A stretch of 64,000 bases of DNA from Posidonia oceanica (lineage: Eukaryota; Streptophyta; Magnoliopsida; Alismatales; Posidoniaceae): NCBI GenBank assembly GCA_037176725.1, contig JAZBRS010000049.1:16200001-16264000 (forward strand), given 5' to 3'. Below the pieces are notes generated by a model. The model was not told the origin of the DNA and did not search any database. It saw only the letters and a list, made by a program, of their open reading frames with translations. Below are positions 1 through 11,900 of this stretch, piece by piece. The number at the start of each line of letters is the position of its first letter. The first letter of the stretch is position 1. Both the position numbers and the translations under genes were made by a program.

Positions 1-1214
1 AAACAGTCACAAAGCAGTGGTAATCCCTCCGCTTGCTTGTTCTCCCCAGTGTAGGTCTTCACACCTACTCTGTGCGGCCCTCAAACAGTATTTGTTCTCA
101 CATACATACCGTTTGCCTCTCCTTTCACTCTCCTTGTTTCCTCTTTTCTTGCATTTACATCCGCATGGTTTTACCGAGGTTTTGCTTCATCTTTGGCACC
201 ATTTTGCGTGCCTGCCTTGTCTTTTGCGCCGTTTTGCGCGCTCGCCCTACTTTTGGCACCATTTTGCGTGCCTGCTTTGTCTTTTGCGCCGTTTTGCGTG
301 CTTGCTCTGTTTTGGCACCGTTTTACGCGCCTGCTTCGCTTTTGGCACCGTTTTGCGTGCCCACTCTCGTCTTTGGCACCGTTCTACGTGCCTGCTTTGC
401 TTTTGCATCATTTTTCGCGCTCGCTTTCGTTTTGGCACCGTTTCGCGTGCCCGCCTCGTCTTTTGCACCGTTTTGCGTGCCGCCTTGCTTTTTTCGCTCG
501 TTTTGCGTGCTAATCTTGTCTTTTTGCACCATTTCGCGTGCCGTTTTCGTTTCTTGCCTCGTTTTGCGCATTTTACGTTGTTTTCTCTTGCATGTCGCCT
601 GCATTGCTTGGTTTTACCGTCGCTTTGCTTTTTCGCTTGCATTTGCATATAGGGCAGTGATGCTTACTGCCTGGAGTTCTCACGAGCCGGGTTTTGCCTG
701 GTTCGGAACACAGACAGCGTGGCTTAGCACTTAGATAGCACGTTTACTTCCCTGCTTTGCATTCTCTTCACTTAGAGCACACCTATAAGCATTCATAGGC
801 ACATAGGCATTCAAATCTGCATTTCCCTGCGTATGCGAGCGCAAGCCTAGAAAGACCGATTCTCGGGCGTGTCGGGGGTGCCTAACACCTTCCCCGCACG
901 TAACAGGAGTCCTTGCCCAGTCTTTTGGCCCGCAATGACCATATCGCCCTTATCCTAGGCATGAGTCATCTCATTTGCATTCATTTGCATTTGTTTTCCT
1001 TTGCATTGCTTTGCTTTGCATTTCTTGCTTGGTTTTGCGTGTTAATCCACGCATTTCCCCCAGTTTTCCTTGTCTTCCGTTAATAGACATGGTGGCGACT
1101 CTGATTTGTCTTATCTTCCTATTTTCTCCTCGATTTTAAGTGTTTTCGAGTTGAGCCTCTTCCTCGGATCAAATCGCCGCTAATAGTAAGCCTGATTCCG
1201 ATTGGGATTACTAC
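1..1214 (+). mobile_element. 3' part of a plus-strand Ogre/Tat-type LTR (5' part outside window)
   Basis: The segment ends GGGATTACTACA at 1214, the same 3' terminus as the other LTRs here. Upstream lie the shared landmarks in order: a 30-bp minisatellite (about 170-600), the 'gggcagtgatgcttactgcc' block near 650, the block 'cctagaaagaccgattctcg' near 847, and the internal TGGCGACTC motif near 1091. No primer binding site follows the terminus, so this is either a solo LTR or the 3' LTR of an element lying to the left; the sequence cannot decide. It is inserted in the 3' spacer of the minus-strand host element. Confidence 0.85.
170..600. repeat. LTR minisatellite, about 30-bp unit
   Basis: Imperfect tandem copies of a unit built on TTTTGCGTGCCTGCTTTG with a GCACCG block. 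The same array occupies the same place in every long LTR here: 9480-9770, 31440-31720, 40340-40640, 42090-42310, 45960-46870, and degenerate traces at 57990-58120 and 62140-62430. Because the unit is a multiple of three, long spurious ORFs run through it on both strands. Confidence 0.85.
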
Positions 1215-2731
1215 ATATGGACATAGGCAAAATGAATGAATGCAATTCGTTGTGGTCAAGTGTTTTCCGTCCTCAAGTGTGACCAGCACTCTCTGGAAAG
1301 GACCGTCGTCCCACAGCTCGATTTGGCAAATAAAGGAGTTCTATGATTAAAGAACCGGGTGAGGGAGTGAACCCTTCCTTTGCCAAAAGGGGTTTGCCTT
1401 TTAGTCAAAGTAGGTGTGCCTTTGCACACTATATGAGCCCCTTAGGTGTGAGCTCATTCTTTATGTTGTAAGCTTTGTACCTGCACACCTAACAAAAGAT
1501 GTTAGTAATCACAGGTGAACGTTTCCCAGTTCCTATGGAGATTGACTAAGTTATACTTGTATAGGAGATAAAGTAATCCCTTAATCAACATGCTTGAGAA
1601 CTAGGTGGAGGGAATTAGTCTTGGCCTCAGCAGGGAGATGGAAAACCAGAGCCCAGTGGACGCTGATTGTGAGTCATCCATGGATGCTCTAAAGATCATT
1701 ATGTGAGTAATGTCTTTGTTGAGAGAGTGCACCCAAGCCGTGAGACACGCTTGAGTAGGACGCTAACTCCGAATCCTAGTGAGTTGATGGTTGCATCATT
1801 GGCTAGATTAATTCCAGTTTTCCTACTTACTAAGTTCTCACTTGTAGGTAGGTTGGATGTGTTGGTTTTTTCTTTTTTTTTGGTTTTGTAATTTTTTTGG
1901 TGTTTTGGCTTTTACAATTTTTTGGTATTTTGAGCTATGTGATTTTTTTGGATTTTTGGGTTATATGATTTTTTTTTGGATTTTTGGGTTATATGATTTT
2001 TTTTGGATTTTTGGGTTTTCTCTAATGGGGAAAAATGAGTACCTACTTTAAGCATTAACCTTTGGGTCTGTTTCAACCAGATGAGTGGGCCCTACATTCG
2101 TGGACATGTCCCTTGGGCCATGCCTGTACCTTTTAGAGACTTTGGTCCACGCACCAGTCCTTACTTGGGTCGCTATTCCCTGGGCCTTTTCAGTCCTTGA
2201 CCACCTGGGGTTGCTTACTCCTTGCCTGTTGGTGGAAATAGGATGGGGGAGGTTTCGGGATACAGTGAACTTTCGATTTTGGCTTAGGCCTTGAATCCCG
2301 CTTGCCCTTCTTTGGTCCTTAATGCGTCTTTCTAGGATTTATGCTTTAGACACATGGACAGCTTTTGCCATGCTCTTTTTCGCTCTTTGGACAGCTCTTT
2401 GCTGATCTCTTTTAGTTGGACAGTTTCTTTTACTGCCTCTTTTCGTTTGTTTCTCACTTCGACAGCTTCTTTGCTGCCTTCTTTCCTCTCTGTTTGGGCG
2501 GTTTTTGCCGCCGTCTTTTCTGGACGCTTTCTAGGTTACCTCACAAGCAGTTTGTATTCTAAGCCTCTACTCTGAGCCTACCTTTCCCTTACCTCCCCGT
2601 GCAGTGTGTATGTAGGGACAGGTCAAGGCATGGGTCCCCCCAGGTGTTCCTCTTTGTATTGGCTTTGGGAATCTCTCTCCTTCTGGCTTGGTGTTAGGCC
2701 CTAGGTCTTTTCAATGATATAAGCATGCTGG
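1215..2731 (-). mobile_element. Host element (level 0): spacer downstream of integrase
   Basis: This stretch lies 3' of the integrase C-terminus on the minus strand and is cut on the left by the LTR ending at 1214. No credible ORF is seen. It corresponds by position to 19427-20730 of the complete element: both have a T-rich (plus-strand) tract followed by a short shared phrase, TTTGGGTCTGTT (2063 here, 20267 there). The extra 3' ORF and 3' LTR of the host are not in the window. Confidence 0.55.
1860..2025. repeat. T-rich imperfect tandem repeat
   Basis: Copies of a roughly 30-bp unit containing GATTTTTTTGGATTTTTGGG followed by TTATAT occur three to four times in a row, with upstream degenerate copies. 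On the coding (minus) strand of the host this is an A-rich tract between integrase and the 3' end. Confidence 0.75.
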
Positions 2732-4009
2732 TCAAGGGTAGTACCTTTTCAGGTGCATTGCGTTCCAAGGGTCAGGAAGATCTGTCCCATTCTGGGACAA
2801 TCGATAGGCATTCCCTGGATATGCAGCAACCACTATGTAGGGCCCTTCCCAGTTTGGCTTCAACTTTCCCTTAGGGTGGGGCTTATTGTAAGGCAACACT
2901 TCTTTAAGCACTAGATCACCAATTTTAAATTTGCGTTCGATTACTTTCTTTTGGTAAGCCTTGTTAACCTTTGTTGGTAGACACACGTATGCTCGGCGGT
3001 AGCCAGCCGTTTCTCATCAAGGAGTTCCAAATGAAGGAGTAAAGCCTGCCTCTTTTCTTCAGCAGACATTCTCCTATCGATTTTAACTCTTAATGAGGGG
3101 ATCAGGATCTCGTATGGGACTACTGTTTCCATCCCAAAGGCTAAAGCATAGGGGGTTTGACCCATTGCCATCCTTATGGTGGTGCGATATGCCCATAACG
3201 CATTAACAAGTTTATCTGACCAATCCGATCCCTTAGTGTCTTCTACCGTCTTTTTAATGATTTTGATTAAGGTCTTATTAGTAGCTTCTGCTTGGTCGTT
3301 CCCTTGTGGGTAATATCGGGAAGAGTGGTGTAGGGTGATACCGAATTTTTGGCATAACCGCTTGAACTCCTCTGAGATGAAGATCGGTCTGTTGTCTGCT
3401 ACTAAGGCTTTAGGCACCCCGAACCTTGCGATGCTGTTTCGTTGCACGAATCGACATAGGGTTGTGGCCTTGATGTTTGCAAATGCCTCCGTTTCTGCCC
3501 ATTTGGTGAAGTATTCCATCGCTGTTAGGATGAAAGTGTTGCCTTTTCCTTGATGGATGGGTCCCACCACATCGAAGGCTCACATAGAGAAAGGCCATGG
3601 TGTTGATAAAGCGTGAAGCACTGAAGCTGGAGCATGAATCTTGTTGGCGTGCAGCTGGCAGCTCTTGCACCGCTTGACTTTACTTGCACAGTCAGCTTCC
3701 ATGGTAGGCCAGTAATACCCCCTTCTGATGATCATCTTAGCCATGAACTGGGAGTTGATGTGGCCCCCCGCAGACTCCCTCATGTGTTTCCTTGAGAATC
3801 TCGGCTGACTCAGATGCATCTACACATCGGAGTTCAATCCCTAAGAGTGTTCTCCGGAAGAGTGTGTTGGCTCTGATGTAGTACTTCGTAGCCATCCTCC
3901 TCAGTGCTTCTCTGTCCTTGGGAGTTGCATAGGCTGAGAACGTGCGATCTTGTACATAATTCTGTATGTCATAATACCACGGGTTGCCATCGTCGTTTAC
4001 TTTTGTAGC
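2732..4009 (-). pseudogene. Host element pol, C-terminal part: end of RNase H linker and integrase (disrupted)
   Basis: Three minus-strand stretches together give a Ty3/gypsy integrase. The first (4009-3737) holds the linker and start of the zinc-binding region. A shift within a G-run near 3765 moves to the next frame, which carries the Cys-x2-Cys of the zinc finger (RCKSC) and then PWPFSM. A TGA at 3580 replaces the Trp normal in PWPFS-x-W. The core then follows (VADNRPIF, with Arg in the usual DNG position, and NDQAEATNKT holding the catalytic Glu), and after another shift near 2986 the C-terminal GDLVLKE...NWEGPY module ends at 2732. The preceding RNase H half lies at 42978 onward, separated by the nested insertion; across the GTAGC duplication the frame is continuous. 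It is a dead pol of a Tat subgroup different from the complete element's. Confidence 0.88.
4005..4009. repeat. Target-site duplication GTAGC (level 1)
   Basis: GTAGC at 4005-4009 directly precedes the LTR start TGTTGACACCCC and is repeated at 42973-42977 directly after the LTR end GATCGCTACA. Five bases is the normal duplication for Ty3/gypsy integrase. Removing 4010-42977 rejoins the host pol in frame. Confidence 0.95.
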
Positions 4010-4799
4010 TGTTGACACCCCATTTTGACAGGCTGAATTGGCTCTCTTTCTCTCTTTGGTGGTTCTCTCAAGCCCTTCAAATCAAACCCAAAACAACATC
4101 CTTTTTCAACCTAGAAAACTACACAAAAAACCCTAGAAAAATCCTTCCAAAATCCTCTCAAAACCCTAGGAAAACCCATCCAAAAATCCTTCAAAAATCC
4201 CATTTAAAACCCTAGGTTAAACCCTAGGCCAAACCCTAGAAACCCACTCACCCAAAACTCTTCCAAATCCAAGTCATTACCCTTCTTTCTCCTCATTATC
4301 CTTTTCTCTCTCCTCATTATCCTCCTCCTCTCTTTTTTTTCCTCCTTCTTCAAACTCATCATCAACCCCATTTAACACTCCTTAAAACAATTAAAGAGAA
4401 AAATCCAACCAGAAAAATAAATAAAAGTTAAAAAACAATTCAAAAGAAAATCTATTCAAAAACAAATTAAAACAAACTAAAAGACTTAAAAACGATCTAA
4501 AATAGTTAAAACAATTAAAAACGAATTTCAAAACTTAAAAACAAGTTTCAAGACTTAAAATAATTAAAAAACAAATTTCAAGATTTAAAAACAATTAACA
4601 ACAAATTTCAAGACCTAAAAACAATTAAAAACAAATTTCAAGACTTAAAAACAATTAAAAAAAAAATTCAAAACTTAAAGACAATTAAAACAAATCAAAA
4701 CCCATTAAAAACAATTTAAAAAGAAAACATAAGAAAAAACCATTCAAAACCCTTAAAAAAAAGAGAGAAAAAAACAATCTAAAAAGCCCAATTAAGAAC

Positions 4800-5060
4800 C
4801 TTAAAACAAAAGAAAAATTAAAACAACTAACAAACTTAAAATCAAAAGAAAACTTTAAAAAATCAAAACAATTAAATACCTTAAAACAATCAAAAGAAAA
4901 ATTAAAACAATTAACAAACTTAAAATCAAAAGAAAAACTTAAATAATCAAAACAATTAAAAACCTTAAAACAATCAAAAGAAAAATTAAAACAATTAACA
5001 AACTTAAAATCAAAAGAAAAACTTAAATAATTAAAACAATCAAGAAACCTAAATTCTAAA
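4800..5060. repeat. 84-bp A-rich tandem repeat
   Basis: About three tandem copies of an 84-bp unit rich in AAAATTAAAACAATTAAC and CTTAAAATCAAAAGAAAAAC phrases. It creates a 127-codon minus-strand ORF with a 28-residue Phe/Asn/Cys-rich period, which I do not regard as a gene. Confidence 0.8.
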
Positions 5061-6899
5061 AAATACAACTTAAAAAACTAAAACCGAACCACTCTTCTTC
5101 CTTTTTCTCTTTCTTTTTTCTCCTTTTCTTTCCATCTTTTTTTTTTCTTTTTTCCCCTTCCTTTCTTCCCCTTTCCAGGCTCGGCCCACTACTCCCTTTC
5201 TTTCTTTTTCCTTTATTTTCTCCCTTTCAGCCTAGCCCACGACCCACACCTCCTCTTCCTCCTCTCTTCTTTGGCCTGCACCAGCCTCTCCTATTTTCCC
5301 TCCCCCTCCTGCTTCAAACCATCATCAGCACCTGCAAGTCCAGTACTCCCTCTGCACTCACAGCCTCCCCACGAGCAGCAGCAGCCGCCCACTCTAGCTC
5401 TGCCGCCACACCACCGTGTGGCGGTCTTAGCCTCACGAGCCACACCCATCGCCTGCCATCCCCTGCCATTTGCTAGCCCAAACCCATGCCTCCTGCAACG
5501 GCAATTGAGTGCCCAATGCAGAACAAAATCGGAGCGTCTTCTTCTTCCTCCACCCACCTCATTTGTGTGCCTGAGAGAGAGACCAGAGAGAACCGAAAAC
5601 CAGAGCTCCCTCCCCATTAGCAGACCTGCTTCCAGAGCTTCCATCCCTTCACACAGCCTGTAGAATCCCTTCAAACTTCGCCACGCCACTCACTGAGCAT
5701 CCACCTTCCGAACCCAACTCCCAGTTCATCACCAATCACCCAGCATCTCCCCCGATTCACCACAAACACTCTGCACCCATTTCTGTCTAGAAACGCCTCA
5801 ACACTCAAAATCTACTTCCAGACCCAGACATCCCATCCAGACCCCTCCGCCTCACTCGCCACTCCTCCACGAGCCTGAAGGACCACCTCCGAGCACCCAG
5901 AGAGCCACCAGCACCTATCGAGCCAAAATTTCACTCAGTCAACCCAAAAATCTGATTCTCCCCTCCGACCAGTAGAACCGAGTTCTGGGAGCATCTGGAG
6001 CATCCCCGAGCCGCCGGTGATCGACTCCGATCTTCCCCAGCAGCCAGCGACCCTCCGTGCGCCTCTGTGAACCGCCACCGAACAGCAGCACCCACCCGAG
6101 GTCGTCAGAGCAGCTCAGCCTCCCGCGCAGGTAACTGAACGCATCTTTAAGATCGTGACATGCATGCCATGCTTACTAGCGTTTTATTTCTGCTTTTTAC
6201 CGCTTTATTCGCATTTCGAGCTCCGCCGTGGGCTTTGTCTTCTTCGGGGACGACCAGTTGCTGCCGACACTTGTCCGGCATTCTGGGCCATCGCCGCTCC
6301 TTCGCTGCCTCCTGGCAGCATCTGCTCCCCCTCGCAGTTCGTTCAGGCGCCCCACCAAACCAGCTATAGCCTCCTCTGTCATCGAGCGTCGCCGGACATC
6401 TCTGCAGACTTTTGCAGAGGCCGGTAGACAGCTCCACTGCCCCCCACGCGCCGCGCGAGTCACCGGCAGCTTCGCAGCACTCTCCTCCAGCTCCCGATTG
6501 CCTCCACAGTCGCTGCAGCTCGCCAGAATAGCACCAGCAGCGTCGTCTTCTCCGGCGCAGACCAGCTACTGCCGCCGTGCTACGGGCTCGTTCAGCTCCA
6601 GCCAGTTACCTCCCGAGCTTCGCCAGAGTCCCAGGAGCACAACCCTATGCTCTCCTGCCGTCGTCATCTCCTCCAACCGCCGGTCGACCTCCTGCAACTT
6701 TGCAGTCACCTTCTCCGGTGTTGACAGACCTCCCCAGCTGTCGTCATGCCCCGCCGACCATGCCGGAAGCTCCGCAATGCTCGCCTGCAACCGCTGGACG
6801 CCTCAGCTCCGCTACACGCCCCCCAGACCGCTGGGACCAGCCCTTCTTCTCCAGCGCAAGCCACAGTTGCCCGTAGATCACTGTAGCACAATGCACTGT

Positions 6900-7713
6900 A
6901 GAGTTATATAGTTTTGATTTTTAGTTGGTTCGTGCATTGAAGTATTTTACAGCAGTTTATTTTATTTACTTTCGGGTCCAGTTTCAATTCAAAAATCATT
7001 TAATGCCTGATTTTGATCTTATTACATTGCATTTTAATCTTTCAGTTTGTTTAAATTACTTTTCAGTCCTGTGGTTGATTGCATTCCATTTAAATTCGTT
7101 TTAAACTTTACTGCATTGAATATAACTGCTGTCTTTTATTTTATTTGCACTTTAGTCCACCTTTAGTTGTTAAAAATCATTTAAATCACAAGTTTATCTT
7201 ATTACATTGCATTTAAGCCCTCTGTTTAATTTTATTTGCATCTTAGTCCTCCTGCAGTTGATTCAAATTATTTAATTTGCATATTTGCCATATTGCATTG
7301 CATTTTTCATCCTGTATTTTATTTTTATTACATTTTAGTCCAGAGCATGCATCACAGCATCCATTTTTGCATTTTTTTCCTTATTTCATTGCATTTTAGA
7401 CCCTGTATTTTATCTTATTTGCATCTGAGTCCTGCATTTGGTTTGAAAATCATTTAAATGGCTTTTAAATCATACTGCATTGCAATAAAATACTGCATGT
7501 TTTCAAAATTACATTTTAGTCCAACCACAGTTCATGCATTTCATTTAAATTAGCATTTAAACTATATTGCATTAATAAAAAACCCAGAAGCATGTTTTAA
7601 TTGCTTTTCAGTCCTCAGTTCAATCATTCATCATTTAAATAATGTTTTAAACTTTATTGCATTATTGAAAAATCCAAAAATACATTTTATTTGCATCTGA
7701 GTCCTGTGCAGTT
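6900..7713. repeat. Dispersed TTGCATTTTAGTCC phrase array in LTR (level 1)
   Basis: Loose, degenerate repeats of TTTTATTTGCATTTTAGTCC and CATTTAAATC phrases every 50-90 bp. Equivalent tracts occur at 38500-39590 (level 2) and, reversed, at 10440-11470, 32400-33420 and 47560-48540. It is AT-rich and non-coding; each TTTTAG could serve as a weak 3' splice-site-like sequence. Confidence 0.65.
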
Positions 7714-7718
7714 CATGC
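7714..7718. repeat. Target-site duplication CATGC (level 2)
   Basis: CATGC at 7714-7718 precedes the LTR start TGTAGACACCCC and is repeated at 41343-41347 directly after the LTR end GGATTACTACA. Confidence 0.93.
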
Positions 7719-8906
7719 TGTAGACACCCCATTTTGACAGGCTGAATTAGTGGAATCCTTCTGGTGGCTTCTGAACTTTAACCTAAACCCAAAACTTCAA
7801 ACCAAACCCAAAACCAAACCTAGAATCACACCCATTTCCTAAACCTAAAAACCACCCAAAAAACCATAGGAAAACCCATCCTTTTCAACATAGAAAACCA
7901 CTCCCAAAAACCCTAGAAAGCCTAGGTAAAACCCCCTTTTTTCTAGACCCAAAAACCCTTCCAAAAACCTTCCAAAATCCCACTTCAAACCCTAGGTCAA
8001 ACACTAGAAACCTTAGGTCACACACTCACCTAATCCCACTCCAATTCCAAACCTTTATCCTCCCCATCTCTCCAAATTATCCTTTTCTCTCTCCAAAATT
8101 ATTCTTTTCTCTCTCCTCTCTATCCTCCTTCCTATTCTCCTTCTTTTCCTCTCCTTCTTTCTCCTGTTCTTGCTTTCCAGTGGGCCCCTCTTGTGCTTCT
8201 CTCCTCCCTTTATTTTATCTGTATTTTTATCTTATTTTTATTTTATCTCTTGATTTTCTAACATTTAATTTCTTTCCTCCCCTCTCTTTCTTTCTTTCTT
8301 TCTCCCTTTCTTTCTTTTCTTCTTCGTCTCCTTTTCCTTTCTCCCACATTAAAATTTTAAAACCCTGATTAAAAAAGGAAAACATAAGGAGAAACAAATC
8401 AAAACCTTTAAAAGAAATAATTAAAAATACTTGGACAAACAATTAAAAGAAAAATCCAACTAAAAGCAACTAAAAAACTAAGAAGGCAATCTAAAAAATA
8501 TAAAACAAATAAGAGGAAAATGCTATTAAAAACAAACGAAAGGAAAATATAACCAAAAACAAACAAAAAGAAAGAACCCTATTAAAAATAATAACAATCA
8601 AAACCAAATCCTAAGAAAGAAGAAAAATTAAAAAAACCTAGGATAAGTAATTAAAAATCAATTAACAAATCTAAAGAAACAATTAAAACTTAAAACAATT
8701 TAAAGGACTTAATTAAAAAAGAAAAGGAGGAAAAACTTAACAGGGAAAACTTAACTTAAAAATAATTAAAAAACTTAACAAGCATTTAAAACAAACTAAA
8801 AAAAAACAATTTAAAGAAAAACTTAAGAAAAAATCATAAAAACTTAAAACAAAACTAAAACCCCTCCTAACCCTAATTAATTAATTAAAAAACAATCTTT
8901 TAAAAC
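7719..8906 (+). mobile_element. Level 2 solo LTR, 5' part
   Basis: Starts TGTAGACACCCC (one substitution from the usual TGTTGACACCCC) and runs through CCCTAG-rich, pyrimidine-rich and A-rich low-complexity sequence until the level 3 element at 8907. It resumes at 36760 after the AAAAC duplication and ends at 41342, about 5.8 kb in all. No coding sequence is seen. Confidence 0.9.
8902..8906. repeat. Target-site duplication AAAAC (level 3)
   Basis: AAAAC at 8902-8906 abuts the left LTR edge (TGTAGCGATCCC) and is repeated at 36755-36759 after the right LTR edge (GGGGTGTCAACA). Confidence 0.93.
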
Positions 8907-11900
8907 TGTAGCGATCCCGATCGGAATCAGGCTCGCTATTTAGCGGCGATTGGATCCGAGGAAGAGGCTCGACTCGAAAACGCTTAAAATCGAGGAGAAA
9001 AGAGAAAGATAAGACAAATCAGAGTCGCCACCATGTCTATTAACGGGAGACAGGGAAAACCGGGGGAAATGCGTGAATTAACATGCAAAACCAAGCAAGG
9101 AATGCAAAGCAAAGCAATGCAAAGGAAACAAATGCAAATACATGCAAATGAGATGACTCTAGCCTAGGATAAGGGCAGTATGGTCATTGCGGGCCAAAAG
9201 ACAGGGCAAGGACTCCTGTTACGTGCGGGGAAGGTGTTAGGCACCCCCGACACGTTCGAGAATCGGTCTTTCTAGGCTTACGCTCGCATACGCAGGGAAA
9301 TGCAGGATTGAATGCCTATATGCCTATGAATGCCTAAATGAATGCTCAAGGTGTGCTCTAAGTGGAGAGATGCAGGGCAAGGAAGTAAACGTGCTGTCTA
9401 AGTGCTCAGCTACGCTGTCTGTGTTCCGAACCGGGCGAAACCTGGCTCGTGAGAACTCCAGCAGTAAGCATCACAGCCCTATATGCAAATGCAGGCGGAA
9501 AAGCAAAACAACGGCAAAACCATGCAATGCAATCGACATGCAGGAGAAAACGGCGTAAAACACGCAAAACGAGGCGAAAAACAAGAAAGCGCGCAAAACG
9601 GTGCAAAAGAATGAAACCGGTGCATAAAACAAGCGAAAAAGCAAGGCGACACGCAAAACGAGCGAGAAAGCAAGGTGGCACGCAAAACAGGGCAAAAACA
9701 AAGCAGGCACGCGAAACGGTGCCAAAACAAGAGCGGGCACGCGAAACAGTGCCAAAAACAGCGAAGTAAAACCCTGGGAAAGCTATGCGAATGCTAAATG
9801 CAAAGAAGAGATCAGAAAATGCCAAAGAGAAGCAAAACAACGTGTGTGTAAGAACAGACGTTGTTTAGGACCACACAGAGTAGGTGTGAAGACCTACAAA
9901 GGGGAGAGTGAGCAAACGGAGGGATTACCACCTCTTTGCGACCATTTCCCACTAAACCGTTCCACAGTGTGTCTCGTACGCTGCCCAAAGCTCGCGATGC
10001 GATCGAATCGTGGAAAAGGGGGAAGAAAGTCGCATTAAGTGGTGAACCCAAGGGAAAACACAACACAAAACACATGGGGAAACGCGAAATGGGGATCTGA
10101 GTTGCCAAGCAGAAAGGGGAGGCCCTATTCTACATGCTCAAAGAGACAGAAATCGAAAACGAGGAAAACTATGCAAATGGCATGCAAATGAATGCAATGC
10201 AGGAGTTCGGGAGGACGTACCTGGAAATCCGGGAGCCTGATCTGAGATCTGTCTGGTCCATGCTGAAGAGCGCTTCGCTGCGGTCGCCTGGGCAGCTTAC
10301 TTGAGAAGATCCAACGGTCGGATCGGAAGATATCACAGCTTCAAGGCAGAAGGGCCAGAATAGGGGAGAAGAACAGATCTAGGTGTTCAGGAGGTCCTAG
10401 GGGTGTGCAAAAGGTCCTCCCAAGCGAAGGGGAGCTAAAGGTGCTTAGTGTGTGCAAAAGGATGCTAAAATGCAAGATTAAATGAATGCAGAATGCATGC
10501 ACAAGCAAGAAGAAACAAGGGGAACAAACTTGGAAAAGACAGGCGTTCAAAAAGCATTTTTGAAAAAGAAAAGGGGCTAAAATGCAAATTTTCACAAAAG
10601 ATGGGGTCCACAGAGGAGGGTTTTGAAAACAGGGGAGGGCAGAGGGTTATTTTGCAAAAGACTAGGCTCAGAAAGCTAATTTGAAAAGAGGGTATGCATT
10701 GGGAGAAGTTTTGAAAACAAAAAGAGATCAGAATGCAATTTTGGAAAAACTAGGGTCTAAAATGCAAATTTTCCAGAAAACAGGGTTTTGGGGAGTCTGG
10801 GAATGCAAGTGGAGGGTCTACATGCAATTTTGTAAGCATAGGAGCTAAGATGCAACTTTAGGGGCAAAACAGTCTTTTTACATGATTTTTAAAGGATGCA
10901 AGGTCCTATGTGTAATTTTTGAATCATGCAGGGGTTAAATATGCAATTTTGTAAGGTAAACATGCTCTGAAAACACTGATAAAGGACTGATGTGCAATTT
11001 TTTAAAAATGCAGGGTTGAAAATGCAATGCAATAAGCCAAAATGCATGTAAATGGTTACTGTCCATTTAAAATGGACCTAAATGCAAATGTCAGAAAACA
11101 GAGGGAAGAAAATGCAATGCAACAAGCAAAAATCAAAAATAAAACCTAAGTTACTACAGTGCATGGACCTAAAGGTAAAATCAGAAACATGCAGGGATGC
11201 AGAATGCAATATGATATGGTAAACTATATGCAATTAAATTGAATGATTTACTGCAGGACCTATGCGCAAAAATAAAAAACAGAGGGGCTAAAATGCAAAA
11301 AATTACAACAGCACAGCACAGTAAAAGGACCGGAAAGAAAATATTGAAAAGCAGAGATAAAAGTAGCAATTTAGCATGGTTTTAAATAAAAAAGATAGCA
11401 GATTAAATCAAATAAAGGACTGGAATGCAAAATGACAAAAACTAAGACCAGATATGCAATATTTACCAAAAAACTAAGCTAATGCAAAAAATAAAAGCAC
11501 AGTGAAACGCCGGCGGCCATGGACACTGTAGCAGCAAGCTGCCAGCGTCCATGAACGCCGGCACAGGGGGCTTGGGGACGCGCAGACCGGCGGGGGAGCT
11601 GCTCCTGGTCCTGACGGAGGTCGGACGGTGCTCGGCGGAGGTCGACGCGGACTGGAACGAGCTGGAGCGGTCGCCAGGAGGTCTGCAGAGCTTTAGAAGC
11701 TTCGTCCGGCCGATCGACGCAGCGACGCTGCGTTTTAAGTGCCGGAGAACGCTCTTGAGACCCGTGCGGACCTGAGGCAACCACCGGAGCTGCGTTCTGC
11801 TGCCCGGAGCGACGAGGCGACCGGAGAACTGCGCCGGAGAAGACGACCGGAGCGGCGAGCAGAAACGGGGCAGGAGGGCTGGAAACTTACTTCTAAGGGG

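Larger units (their letters stand above)
4010..7718 (+). mobile_element. Level 1 solo LTR, 5' part
   Basis: Starts TGTTGACACCCCATTTTG at 4010 and is interrupted at 7718 by the level 2 LTR; the remainder is 41348-42972, about 5.3 kb together. Order: a short CT/AACCCTAG-rich start, an A-rich tract (4380-5080), a pyrimidine-rich tract to 5250, a GC-rich block (5250-6130) ending at the donor-like GCGCAG/GTAACTG at 6132, another GC-rich block to about 6890, then an AT-rich tract of loosely repeated TTGCATTTTAGTCC phrases. No primer site or internal region is attached, and a matching target duplication lies on both sides, so this is a solo LTR. It contains no coding sequence I can support. Confidence 0.9.

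Noticed and set aside
17..734. Overlapping ORFs of 90-233 codons in the leftmost LTR
   Set aside because: Same minisatellite artefact.
4100..4240. CCCTAG/AACCCTAG-rich sequence resembling telomere repeats
   Set aside because: The phrase is AAACCCTAGG and irregular, not a run of CCCTAAA; it recurs at the start of each LTR.
4685..5068. 127-codon Phe/Asn/Cys-rich minus-strand ORF
   Set aside because: Arises from an 84-bp A-rich tandem repeat.
6228..6911. 227-codon ORF in a GC-rich block
   Set aside because: Lies in an LTR, Pro/Ser/Arg-rich in several overlapping frames, and not kept open in the other LTR copies.
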